Below the pieces are notes generated by a model. It saw only the letters and a list, made by a program, of their open reading frames with translations. It did not search any database and was not told where the DNA came from. Positions 1-6,804 of a stretch of 7,041 nt of DNA are shown in pieces (position 1 is the stretch's first letter; every line of letters starts with the position of its first letter). Origin of the DNA: an uncultured Burkholderiales bacterium (GTDB lineage Bacteria > Pseudomonadota > Gammaproteobacteria > Burkholderiales > Burkholderiaceae_D); NCBI GenBank assembly GCA_903904635.1, contig CAIVDH010000226.1:1-7041 (forward strand), given 5' to 3'. The translations under genes were made by a program, and so were the position numbers.

Positions 1-9
1 GGACAAAAT

Positions 10-861
10 GTGAACAAAAAATTGCATAAACAATTAATAAAAAAACCGTTAAAACTAGGTATCATCAGTGCCCTGCAAGAAGAACAACAAGGCCTCATTG
101 ATGTTATGCATAACCAACAAACTTCAAAAAGAGGCATGCGTGACTATGTAGCCGGAAACCTTTGGGGAACAAATTCAGTTTGTGTTTTATCGCGCATAGG
201 CAAAGTCGCAGCTGCTATAACCGCAACCAGCCTGATAGAAAATTTTGGCGTCACGCATCTTATTTTTACAGGTGTAGCAGGTGGCGCAGGAAATGATGTC
301 AACGTAGGCGATATCGTCATTGCAGAAAATTTAATACAACATGATCTTGATTGCTCGCCACTCTACCCACGTTTTGAAGTACCACTCACAGGGCGTGCTT
401 TGTTAGAATCTGACACGCACCTGAGTGAGATCGTCTGGCAAGCCGCGGGTCGATTTTTAGAGCAAGATTTTTCTCAGCATATAAATCAGCCAAATCGGGA
501 TAAATTAGGCTTACACACACCCAAACGGCATCATGGATTAATCGCCAGCGGTGACCAGTTTATTCATCAGCCTAACCACATGCAGCAAATAAAGAATGCT
601 CTGCCTGAACTACTAGCGGTAGAAATGGAAGGCGCTGCCGTTGCGCAAGTATGCGCAGAATTTTCTATTCCGTTTGCTGTTGTGCGTACAATTTCTGATG
701 CAGGCGACGGAAGCGCACCGCTTGATTTTTTAAATTTTATACAAACAGTCGCATCACCCTATGCGTTTCATATTATCCGGCATACCTGTTTAACACTTGC
801 TGCCTTGCCAGGGTCGGATGTAAGGAAGAGGACAGACAGATTGAGTCTTGCTGATGAATGA
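10..861 (+). CDS. mtnN: 5'-methylthioadenosine / S-adenosylhomocysteine nucleosidase (MtnN/Pfs family)
   Basis: Family knowledge: this cytosolic enzyme hydrolyses the N-glycosidic bond of methylthioadenosine and S-adenosylhomocysteine, releasing adenine and feeding methionine salvage and the activated methyl cycle. Seen: the nucleosidase core starts near residue 15 with LGIISALQEE, where Glu25 aligns with E. coli Glu12. It continues with the glycine-rich FTGVAGG (86-92), VGDIVIAE (99-106), SGDQFI (180-185), VEMEGAA (204-210; Glu207 matches catalytic Glu174) and RTISDAGDG (226-234; Asp230 matches catalytic Asp197). All catalytic positions are kept. At 283 residues it exceeds the usual ~230, through a lysine-rich N-terminal extension of about 14 residues and a C-terminal tail of about 25 that ends the gene abruptly. 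The start is GTG with GGA six bases upstream. No in-frame stop lies between it and the window edge, so a start outside the window is possible. It is more AT-rich than the genes to its right. An HpnG-like phosphorylase role is less likely. Confidence 0.88.
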   Translation: MNKKLHKQLIKKPLKLGIISALQEEQQGLIDVMHNQQTSKRGMRDYVAGNLWGTNSVCVLSRIGKVAAAITATSLIENFGVTHLIFTGVAGGAGNDVNVGDIVIAENLIQHDLDCSPLYPRFEVPLTGRALLESDTHLSEIVWQAAGRFLEQDFSQHINQPNRDKLGLHTPKRHHGLIASGDQFIHQPNHMQQIKNALPELLAVEMEGAAVAQVCAEFSIPFAVVRTISDAGDGSAPLDFLNFIQTVASPYAFHIIRHTCLTLAALPGSDVRKRTDRLSLADE

Positions 862-888
862 GTAGTCACAATAAGAACGACGATAACG

Positions 889-1236
889 TTGACTTTATCC
901 GGCAATAAACTATTCAGCGACACCTACACCATGGCCAACAGCACCGGCGGCAATGACACCCTCATCAGTGGTAAAGGTAACGACTTTATGTGGGGTGACT
1001 TTGGCGGCAAAGAAAAAATGTCTTCGGTAACAGGTGCTACCTTCGGTCAAGACATCATTTATGATTTTCACAGAGATGATGGAGACAAAATTAAGTTGAT
1101 AGATGAAACAACAATTGCAGGAAAAATCACCACGTCTGCCGATGGACTTAATAACGTAATTACCTTCAGTGAAGGCAACGCCATTACCGTCATAGGCGTA
1201 ACCGATCTTACTGTCAGCGACTTTATCTTTGCTTGA
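889..1236 (+). CDS. C-terminal fragment of an RTX (hemolysin-type calcium-binding) secreted protein, probable remnant
   Basis: Seen: 115 codons containing one pair of RTX nonapeptide-like units, GGNDTLISGKGNDFMWGD (about residues 20-37). They are followed by the usual post-repeat pattern: GQDIIYDF (53-60), DKIKL (66-70), an NVITF strand (88-92), NAITVIGV (97-104) and the terminal DLTVSDFIFA. Family knowledge: calcium-binding repeats followed by this beta-rich tail and a C-terminal uncleaved signal are exported by type I secretion (ABC-MFP-TolC). Whole members normally have hundreds to thousands of residues with an N-terminal effector or adhesin part, which is absent here. The only starts are TTG at 889 and ATG at 931, and neither has a convincing ribosome binding site. 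The frame stays open back to 862, directly behind the nucleosidase stop and in the same frame. I infer the 3' end of a larger deleted gene. A short functional protein is less likely. No secretion genes are in view. Confidence 0.6.
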   Translation: MTLSGNKLFSDTYTMANSTGGNDTLISGKGNDFMWGDFGGKEKMSSVTGATFGQDIIYDFHRDDGDKIKLIDETTIAGKITTSADGLNNVITFSEGNAITVIGVTDLTVSDFIFA

Positions 1237-1246
1237 TTGCGGATAC

Positions 1247-1296
1247 AAAAAAGCCACCCGGCGCTCTAAGTTTAAGTGTCGGGTGGCATAATTTTT
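1247..1296. terminator. Bidirectional intrinsic terminator between the RTX fragment and lysR
   Basis: GCCACCCG at 1253-1260 pairs perfectly with CGGGTGGC at 1280-1287. The stem can extend inward by five more pairs, two of them G-U, leaving a nine-base loop. It is flanked by AAAAAA on the left (1247-1252) and TTTTT on the right (1292-1296), so it can terminate transcripts from both sides: the rightward nucleosidase/RTX transcript and the leftward lysR transcript, whose stop codon is at 1324-1326. Confidence 0.88.
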
Positions 1297-1323
1297 AAAA
1301 TACCCAGCAAGTAACTTCAATAC

Positions 1324-2262
1324 TTACTGTGGTAACAAACTCTGACCACCTGTATTCAACAACTGTTCCCGTAACCATTTATGCCCAGGGCTGCGCGCAT
1401 CACGTTCATGCCACAACATATCTATGTGTACATCAGGCATATCAAACGGCAATTCTTTTGCGATCAGTGCATCACTCATGCCTGTTGCTGCTATCAGATG
1501 TCGTGGTAACACCATTAGCAAATCAGAAGCAGCAACAACTTTACCGGCGGTGAAAAATTGATTAACAGTTAATAAGATGCGTCTTTCACGACCCACGCTC
1601 GTAAGCGCATCATCCACCAATCCTCTTGCTCGCCCGGAAAAACTCACTAATAAATGATTGGCGTTGCAATATGCATCCAGAGTCAAATCATTCTTTGCGA
1701 GTGGATGATCATTGCGCATGACGCAAATATACTCGCCGCTATACAAACGTTCATGCCGTATCGGCGTCTCAGTTGCCCCCTGCAGTTGCGCGACCACGCC
1801 GGGGAAAAATCCAATCGCGAGGTCAATATCGCCACGTAAAAGCATGGGACGCGGCTCGCGTGTGGTTAGCGGCACCATGCGAATATCAATACCCGGGGCC
1901 TCCCGTTCTATCAGTCTGACCAAGCGCGGCAGCAATAATGCTGCAGTTGCGTCAGCCATAGCCATACGAAAGGTTGCATGGGCTTTGGCAAGCTCAAAGC
2001 TTCTGGGTGCCACGGCTTCTTCCAGCTCAGCCAGCGCACGTCTTACCGCCGGCCACAGAGAATCTGCACGCGCAGTGGGCTTTACGCCATGCGCAGTTCG
2101 AATTACCAGCTCATCACCCAATGCCTCGCGCAATCGCTTGACCGCATTCGATACCGCGGGCTGAGTCATGGCCAGCCTGCCGGCAGCGCGCGTCAGGTTT
2201 TGTTCGGTCATTACCGCGTCAAAAACCCGCAATAAATTTAAATCCAATGTGAGGAAGCTCAT
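1324..2262 (-). CDS. LysR-type transcriptional regulator
   Basis: A DNA-binding regulator of the LysR family, with an N-terminal winged helix-turn-helix and a C-terminal periplasmic-binding-protein-like effector domain that normally works as a tetramer. Seen: the HTH spans about residues 8-65, with the hallmark LTRAAGRLAMTQPAVSNAVK followed by RLREALGDELVIRT. The linker helix is rich in Ala, Glu and Arg (68-90). The effector domain begins at FRMAMADATAALLLPRLV (98-115) and carries GDIDLAIGFFPG (144-155). The 312-residue length is normal. The pattern resembles the NodD/NahR/LinR-like branch, but the inducer cannot be told. The ATG at 2262 is preceded by AAGGAA with about seven bases of spacing. 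The gene is divergent from a small unknown gene. LysR regulators often control their own promoter and the divergent gene, so that small gene is the first candidate target. The nearby MFS exporter is a second. The 3' end lies against the bidirectional terminator. Confidence 0.93.
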   Translation of the reverse strand: MSFLTLDLNLLRVFDAVMTEQNLTRAAGRLAMTQPAVSNAVKRLREALGDELVIRTAHGVKPTARADSLWPAVRRALAELEEAVAPRSFELAKAHATFRMAMADATAALLLPRLVRLIEREAPGIDIRMVPLTTREPRPMLLRGDIDLAIGFFPGVVAQLQGATETPIRHERLYSGEYICVMRNDHPLAKNDLTLDAYCNANHLLVSFSGRARGLVDDALTSVGRERRILLTVNQFFTAGKVVAASDLLMVLPRHLIAATGMSDALIAKELPFDMPDVHIDMLWHERDARSPGHKWLREQLLNTGGQSLLPQ

Positions 2263-2267
2263 GATGA

Positions 2268-2274
2268 TTTCCTT
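2268..2274 (-). promoter_or_regulatory. Ribosome binding site of the LysR gene
   Basis: The minus strand reads AAGGAAA here, seven to eight bases before the ATG at 2262. This fixes the start of the regulator. Confidence 0.75.
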
Positions 2275-2389
2275 AACCGCCAGCCGGCGATTGATATATC
2301 AATAAAAGATAATTGCTATTCGAAAACAGAATTATGTTTATATCATGACCGACTTTATACTGCAAAGCAGCAAATCAACTTTATTAAGC

Positions 2390-2393
2390 AGGA
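2390..2393 (+). promoter_or_regulatory. Ribosome binding site that decides the start of the small gene
   Basis: AGGA stands eight bases before the ATG at 2402. The alternative in-frame ATG at 2345 has no such site and would lie upstream of the likely -10 box TATACT, so the downstream ATG is preferred. Confidence 0.65.
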
Positions 2394-2401
2394 ACACAAC
2401 A

Positions 2402-2626
2402 ATGCAATCATTCATTCCAAATCTGCAACATTTCTTTGTCGCAGCAAGCGACACCTTGTCACCCGCTGCCTTGATCGGCCGCGCATTTAAATTTGGCCAC
2501 ACAATTGGCGAAACCAGACAAAAACGCAGAGTGCAACAAGCCTTGGCATTAAACCGAATGGCACGCGATCTCGATGCTAGCCAGCCTAGCTTGGCAGCAG
2601 AATTGCGCAGCTTCGCTTCACGCTGA
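2402..2626 (+). CDS. Small basic hypothetical protein
   Basis: I do not recognise this 74-residue protein. Seen: an N-terminal stretch of moderate hydrophobicity (MQSFIPNLQHFFVAASDT) and a central basic segment RAFKFGHTIGETRQKRR. An alanine- and leucine-rich helical C-terminal half follows, holding NRMARDLDASQPSLAAELRS. There is no clear signal peptide and no long membrane segment. The start at 2402 is chosen for its AGGA site; an in-frame ATG at 2345 would add 19 residues. It is divergent from the LysR regulator and its stop codon is two bases from the convergent stop of the MFS gene. The basic, helical make-up recalls small DUF1127-like proteins in general terms only, and the motif itself is not matched. 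It could be a target of the neighbouring regulator. I assign no function. Confidence 0.6.
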   Translation: MQSFIPNLQHFFVAASDTLSPAALIGRAFKFGHTIGETRQKRRVQQALALNRMARDLDASQPSLAAELRSFASR

Positions 2627-2628
2627 AA

Positions 2629-3867
2629 TTACGATGCGCGGGCTGTCTGATGGTGCCGCGCATGCAATCGCAAAAACACTAAACCGATCACGAGCACACT
2701 AACGCCGGCTCCGGCAAGCAAATGATCGCTACCTAATTGTGTAAACAATACGCCACCAGCAGCAACGCCTGCTGATTGGCCAAGGAAAAAACACGAGGCA
2801 AAAGCTGCCACAGCGGTGCCACGTCTTTCTGGTGCCATCTGCGTTGCATTGATTTGCAAGGTGTTGTGCAGCATATAAAAACCCAGCCCAAAACAAAAAC
2901 TTGCCGGCACGGCCCACCACCACGCAGGCGCATACGCTATCACCGTCAACGACGCCGACATCAGTAAGGCGCCATACAAAACTAAACCCGACTCACCAAA
3001 TCTCTCAACCATTACCCGGGACCGCAGAGCAAACAATAATCCACCCAAACCAAACAACATCACGATAGCGCCTGCAGAGCTGAGCGACACACTATATTTT
3101 GCGTGCAAATGCGACGCTACAAACGCCATACCGCCAAACACTGTTGCGCCTTCGAGTAATACGGTAACCAGTACAACTCTTGCCCATTGCGTACTCAGTA
3201 CTTGTTTGAATTCTGAAAAAAGTCGTGTGAACGTTCCGCCTTCGGCTTTATGCAAGACGCGGGCATGTGCAGGCAAGTGACGGTTTAGTCGCACCAGATA
3301 AATGCCGATAGTTAGAAACGAAAAAGCAATCAAAATAAATGGCGCACGCCAGCTTAAAAAATCTGCACATAGTCCACCTAAAAGTGCGCCGGAAGATAAG
3401 CCCAGTATTTGTCCGATTAAAAATCGCGCCAACACCGGTTGTCTTTTTTCATAGGGAATCACATCGCCTATCCATGCCATAGAAAGCGGAATGATCGCAG
3501 CCGCTGTTGCGCCGCCAAATGCACGTGCAAGTAGCAAGGTATAAAAATCTGGCGCAATGGCGCACAGCGTGGCTGTTACCGCGCAAGCCAGACAACCTCT
3601 GCCTATGACTAAATATTTTCCGTAGCGGTCACCGAGTGGGCCAAATACAAATTGTGAAAAACCATAAGCCACACCAAACACAGTAATAACGAGTGAAGCC
3701 ATACCCAGAGTAAGACCAAAATCACCCGCCAAACGAACCAGCATGGAATCGGTCACACGCATGGACATGCCACTACCGAAAGACGCAACAGAGAGTGCAA
3801 GAATGGCAGTTGAAGGTATGGACTGCGACGTGGATTGATCAGGCGATACGGCAGAGGGAGATGTCAT
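2629..3867 (-). CDS. MFS transporter, drug/metabolite exporter type (12 TM)
   Basis: An inner-membrane secondary transporter of the major facilitator superfamily, probably a proton-driven exporter of small molecules. Seen: 412 residues with about twelve hydrophobic spans in two halves, separated by a basic cytoplasmic loop at roughly 195-228. The loop between TM2 and TM3 carries motif A, GPLGDRYGK (76-84). TM5 has the antiporter-like GQILGLSSGALLGG (152-165), followed by the WRAPF signature (173-177). The second half ends with MAPERRGTAVAAF and GQSAGVAAGG, typical of DHA1-like members. Substrate unknown. The ATG at 3867 lies 37 bases after the stop of the pseudouridine synthase gene, so the two are probably co-transcribed. 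No purine-rich ribosome site is seen before it, which is unusual. The next in-frame Met codons (34 and 36) would cut into TM1, so this start is kept. The stop faces the small gene's stop with a 2-bp gap. Confidence 0.9.
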   Translation of the reverse strand: MTSPSAVSPDQSTSQSIPSTAILALSVASFGSGMSMRVTDSMLVRLAGDFGLTLGMASLVITVFGVAYGFSQFVFGPLGDRYGKYLVIGRGCLACAVTATLCAIAPDFYTLLLARAFGGATAAAIIPLSMAWIGDVIPYEKRQPVLARFLIGQILGLSSGALLGGLCADFLSWRAPFILIAFSFLTIGIYLVRLNRHLPAHARVLHKAEGGTFTRLFSEFKQVLSTQWARVVLVTVLLEGATVFGGMAFVASHLHAKYSVSLSSAGAIVMLFGLGGLLFALRSRVMVERFGESGLVLYGALLMSASLTVIAYAPAWWWAVPASFCFGLGFYMLHNTLQINATQMAPERRGTAVAAFASCFFLGQSAGVAAGGVLFTQLGSDHLLAGAGVSVLVIGLVFLRLHARHHQTARAS

Positions 3868-3903
3868 AAAAAGAGGTTATGAAGGCTAATTTATTATTAT
3901 GTG

Positions 3904-4794
3904 TCAGAGCGTACGCTGACTTTGAAAAAAACGATCTTCGCCAGAGACCGGATCACGAAATGATAAAGAGCGTGCCAGTAATTTTAATGGCGCACTAAAA
4001 TCATCGCCCTTGCAAGGCAGCGCAACGGGATAAAAACCATCGTTCAAAATAGGTATGTCCAGTGAATTCATATGCACCCGTAACTGATGCATTTTTCCTG
4101 TCACGGGTGCGAGCTGATAATGCGCATAATTTTCGTGACGCGCAATTAAACTTATTTGCGTCTCACTATTTGCAATGCCATCTGTTTCTTTCATCCTGAA
4201 AAATTGTGCATCTTCAACCATGCGTGAACGTACCGTAATTGGCAATGCAAGATCTTCACGAAAATCAGCAAACGCTTCATAAGTTTTTTTAACGTCACGA
4301 TTGCGAAAAACGGTTTGCCATAAATTGCGAGTAGCAGGGTCAATTGAAAACATAACGATGCCTGCAGTTTCACGATCAAGTCGGTGTATGGGCACGAGTG
4401 TTTCAATGCCAGTGACTTTTTTCAATCGCACTAATAGTGACTCATGCAAAAATCGACCACCCGGTATCACGGGTAAGAAATGCGGTTTGTCGACAACCAG
4501 AATTTGATCATTGCGAAACACAATGATTTCTTCGAAGGGTATAGCTGTTTCATGTTCTGGTTCGCGATAATAAAAAATGCACGCACCGATACGATAAGGG
4601 CTCTCCAGAGACAACTGAGCGCCGCGCTCATCACGCACTTCACCTCGCAGCATGCGCGCTTGCCAATGAGCTGACACAACCAATGGAAAACGATGCGCAA
4701 AAAATGCACCGATGTTTTGCCACGGCCCGTTAGGCAGCCAGACGAAGCTGGGTGCAACGCCATCGCGTGTAGGCAGAGTTGGTTTAGGTTTCAT
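3904..4794 (-). CDS. RluA-family pseudouridine synthase
   Basis: Isomerises uridine to pseudouridine in structured RNA, ribosomal or transfer; the target site cannot be read from sequence. Seen: an S4-like RNA-binding stretch at about 26-75, including HRFPLVVSAHWQARMLRGEV. The catalytic domain opens with ILVVDKPHFLPV (98-109). The catalytic loop is HRLDRETAG (137-145), with Asp140 as the expected nucleophile. The C-terminal RNA-binding and structural motif is GKMHQLRVHMNSLDIPILND (233-252). The 296-residue length suits the family. The wording resembles the betaproteobacterial pseudouridine synthases that join an S4-like region to an RluA domain. The ATG at 4794 is the only plausible start, because upstream codons in frame run to a TAG without another start codon; no clear Shine-Dalgarno is present. 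It is probably the first gene of a two-gene operon with the MFS transporter. rluA, rluC or truC are not assigned, since specificity is uncertain. Confidence 0.9.
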   Translation of the reverse strand: MKPKPTLPTRDGVAPSFVWLPNGPWQNIGAFFAHRFPLVVSAHWQARMLRGEVRDERGAQLSLESPYRIGACIFYYREPEHETAIPFEEIIVFRNDQILVVDKPHFLPVIPGGRFLHESLLVRLKKVTGIETLVPIHRLDRETAGIVMFSIDPATRNLWQTVFRNRDVKKTYEAFADFREDLALPITVRSRMVEDAQFFRMKETDGIANSETQISLIARHENYAHYQLAPVTGKMHQLRVHMNSLDIPILNDGFYPVALPCKGDDFSAPLKLLARSLSFRDPVSGEDRFFQSQRTL

Positions 4795-4820
4795 TAATAA
4801 GACGGCAGAGTAATGCCTGC

Positions 4821-4849
4821 ATGATACCCGCTACAAAAAGCTATTTAAA
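4821..4849 (-). promoter_or_regulatory. Candidate sigma-70 promoter for the pseudouridine synthase-MFS pair
   Basis: On the minus strand a -35-like TTTAAA (4849-4844) is separated by 17 bases from TATCAT (4826-4821), a five-of-six match to the -10 consensus. Transcription would start near 4814, about 20 bases before the ATG. The short leader fits the absence of a clear ribosome site. Pattern match only. Confidence 0.4.
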
Positions 4850-4877
4850 AAGTTGGTTAAAAAGCGGTTTAAAAAAA
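4835..4877. repeat. Degenerate 12-bp tandem repeat with phased A-tracts
   Basis: AAAAAG begins at 4835, 4847 and 4859, and AAAAAA at 4871, an exact 12-base period. The units read AAAAAGCTATTT, AAAAAGTTGGTT and AAAAAGCGGTTT, then a partial copy. The array sits between the pckG terminator hairpin and the promoter candidate of the next gene. On the minus strand it gives four successive T-tracts after the hairpin. Confidence 0.75.
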
Positions 4878-4908
4878 CAAGGCACAGACAGGTTGCCCTG
4901 CTGTGCCT
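4871..4908 (-). terminator. Intrinsic terminator of pckG
   Basis: AGGCACAG (4880-4887) pairs perfectly with CTGTGCCT (4901-4908). Inside, CAGG pairs with CCTG around a TTGC loop after one bulged A. Read on the minus strand the hairpin is followed by TG and then seven T residues (from the A-run 4871-4877). It lies about 25 bases after the pckG stop. Confidence 0.9.
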
Positions 4909-4933
4909 ATTTAGTATTACTTATTAATTATTG

Positions 4934-6793
4934 CTATAAAGCCGACAGCCGCTGCTCTAATACTGCTTTAGTTTGTATCAGTTCAGTTGGCAAATGATGG
5001 CTTAATTTATTAAACAACTCCGTATGTAATTTAAGTTCATCCTGCCATGCAGCTTGGTCTACAGATGTAATCTTTGCATACTGGTCGGCTGTAAAGCCCA
5101 GCCCTTCCCAATCAAGATCAGCAAAGTCCGGCGTCAGACCAAAAATATTTTCACTGGCATGCGCGGTTCCATTTAGCCGCGCCAGCATCCATTTCAACAC
5201 GCGCATGTTGTCACCAAAACCTGGCCAGATGAATTTACCGTTTTCATCAGTGCGGAACCAGTTCACGCAAAAAATCTTAGGCTGCTTCGCACCGCTTTTA
5301 GCAATACGCTCGCCCATATTCAGCCAATGCTGAAAGTAATCGCTCATGTTGTAGCCCATGAAAGGCAGCATCGCAAAAGGATCGCGCCTAACAACACCCT
5401 GCTGCCCTGCTGCAGCCGCTGTAGTTTCAGAGCCCATGGTGGCCGCCATGTAAACACCCTCGACCCAACTGCGCGCCTCGGTTACCAGCGGCACCGTGGT
5501 TGAACGTCGGCCACCAAAAATAAACGCGGAGAGTGGCACGCCAGCAGGGTCATCCCATGCCGCATCTAACACCGGATTTTGCGTTGCCGCTACAGTAAAA
5601 CGTGCATTCGGATGCGCAGCCTTGCGGCCGGATTCTTTGGCGCTCTCAGGTGTCCAGTCTTTACCTTGCCAGTCGATCAAATGCGATGGCGCTTCTTTGG
5701 TCATGCCTTCCCACCACACATCGCCATCATCCGTTAAGGCCACATTGGTGAAGATCGTGTCGCTCTTGAGTGAAGCCATGCAATTTGCATTTGTGCTGGC
5801 GTTAGTTCCTGGTGCCACACCAAAGTAACCAGCCTCCGGATTGATGGCATACAAGCGTCCATCAGGGCCTGGTTTAATCCATGCGATATCGTCACCAATG
5901 GTGGTGACTTTCCAACCCTTGAAGCTGGCCGGCGGAATCAGCATCGCAAAATTTGTTTTGCCGCATGCCGAAGGAAATGCTGCAGCCACATAGTGTTTGT
6001 CACCAGCCGGCGATTCAACGCCGAGTATCAGCATATGTTCAGCGAGCCAACCCTGATCACGGCCCATGGTCGAGGCTATGCGCAACGCAAAACATTTTTT
6101 ACCGAGTAAGGCATTGCCACCGTAGCCGGAACCATACGACCAGATTTCACGCGTCTCGGGATAATGCACAATATATTTTGTTGCGTTGCATGGCCATGGC
6201 ACATCTTGCTGGCCCGGCTCCAAAGGCGCGCCTACGGTATGCACGCAAGGCACAAACTCACCGCTAGCCCCTAACACGTCATAGACCGCTTTGCCCATAC
6301 GCGTCATCACGCGCATATTCACAGCCACATAAGCAGAGTCGGATAACTCAACACCGATATGCGCAATCGGTGAGCCCAGCGGGCCCATGGAAAATGGCAC
6401 CACATACAGTGTGCGGCCACGCATGCAACCGGCAAACAAACCACCCAGCGTTGCACGCATTTCCGCTGGTGCCATCCAGTTGTTGGTTGGGCCTGCGTCT
6501 TCCTCTTTGGCTGAACAAATATAGGTACGGTCTTCAACCCGCGCCACATCAGACGGATCGGAATTTGCAAGATAGCTGTTCGGGCGCTTGGCCTGATTTA
6601 GTTTCTTCATGGTGCCTGCTGCCACCATTTCAGCGCACAGACGATCGTATTCTTCTTGTGACCCATCACACCAGTAAACGCGATCAGGCCGGGTTAATGC
6701 CGCAATTTCGGCAACCCAATTAATAAGCTTCTGGTTTTTTACAAAAGCGGGTGGATTTACAGCTGGTACTCCAGCCATGCGGGGCTGATTCAT
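4934..6793 (-). CDS. pckG: Phosphoenolpyruvate carboxykinase (GTP)
   Basis: Cytosolic enzyme that converts oxaloacetate and GTP to phosphoenolpyruvate, GDP and CO2, the first committed step of gluconeogenesis from TCA intermediates. Seen: 619 residues, the normal size of the GTP-dependent class (the ATP class is nearer 540 and lacks these blocks). Motifs in order: the substrate region [17 protein letters not shown] (74-90), [21 protein letters not shown] (221-241; one of Lys232/Lys233 is the expected metal ligand), AEH (251-253), the P-loop FPSACGKTN (273-281) with the reactive Cys277, the metal-binding IGDDIAW (299-305), [10 protein letters not shown] (322-331), [12 protein letters not shown] (426-437) and the lid SETTAAAAG (455-463). 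All appear intact. The ATG at 6793 is preceded by GGAGGT with five bases of spacing. It is transcribed alone, with its own terminator and a long upstream region, so control at its promoter or leader is likely. The closest recalled relatives are Burkholderiales enzymes. Confidence 0.97.
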   Translation of the reverse strand: MNQPRMAGVPAVNPPAFVKNQKLINWVAEIAALTRPDRVYWCDGSQEEYDRLCAEMVAAGTMKKLNQAKRPNSYLANSDPSDVARVEDRTYICSAKEEDAGPTNNWMAPAEMRATLGGLFAGCMRGRTLYVVPFSMGPLGSPIAHIGVELSDSAYVAVNMRVMTRMGKAVYDVLGASGEFVPCVHTVGAPLEPGQQDVPWPCNATKYIVHYPETREIWSYGSGYGGNALLGKKCFALRIASTMGRDQGWLAEHMLILGVESPAGDKHYVAAAFPSACGKTNFAMLIPPASFKGWKVTTIGDDIAWIKPGPDGRLYAINPEAGYFGVAPGTNASTNANCMASLKSDTIFTNVALTDDGDVWWEGMTKEAPSHLIDWQGKDWTPESAKESGRKAAHPNARFTVAATQNPVLDAAWDDPAGVPLSAFIFGGRRSTTVPLVTEARSWVEGVYMAATMGSETTAAAAGQQGVVRRDPFAMLPFMGYNMSDYFQHWLNMGERIAKSGAKQPKIFCVNWFRTDENGKFIWPGFGDNMRVLKWMLARLNGTAHASENIFGLTPDFADLDWEGLGFTADQYAKITSVDQAAWQDELKLHTELFNKLSHHLPTELIQTKAVLEQRLSAL

Positions 6794-6798
6794 GCACT

Positions 6799-6804
6799 AC
6801 CTCC
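6799..6804 (-). promoter_or_regulatory. Strong ribosome binding site of pckG
   Basis: The minus strand reads GGAGGT, five bases before the ATG. It is flanked by self-complementary CATG sequences (one just upstream, one containing the start codon), so the site could sit in a small hairpin loop. Confidence 0.85.

Larger units (their letters stand above)
2263..2401. promoter_or_regulatory. Divergent promoter/operator region between lysR and the small gene
   Basis: An AT-rich gap of 139 bases. It contains a perfect 14-bp palindrome, ATTGATATATCAAT (2290-2303), and an inverted repeat ATAATT (2309-2314) / AATTAT (2330-2335) with 15 bases between the arms. For the rightward gene, TATACT at 2356-2361 is a fair -10 box, putting the transcript start near 2368, but I see no good -35 box. 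The palindrome lies 28-41 bases upstream of the lysR start, where a self-regulating LysR protein could bind. The regulatory role is inference; the repeats are seen. Confidence 0.5.

Noticed and set aside
910..1320. 136-codon minus-strand open frame opposite the RTX fragment
   Set aside because: It crosses the bidirectional terminator, has no recognisable motif, and is explained as the antisense shadow of the RTX tail, whose plus-strand translation carries clear family motifs.
1712..2164. 150-codon plus-strand open frame inside the LysR gene
   Set aside because: Its translation is low-complexity Ser/Ala/Arg typical of an antisense frame in a GC-rich gene. The LysR product on the other strand has full domain structure.
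2345..2401. Upstream start (ATG 2345) for the small gene, adding 19 residues
   Set aside because: It has no ribosome site and would precede the likely -10 box at 2356-2361. The ATG at 2402 has AGGA at good spacing.
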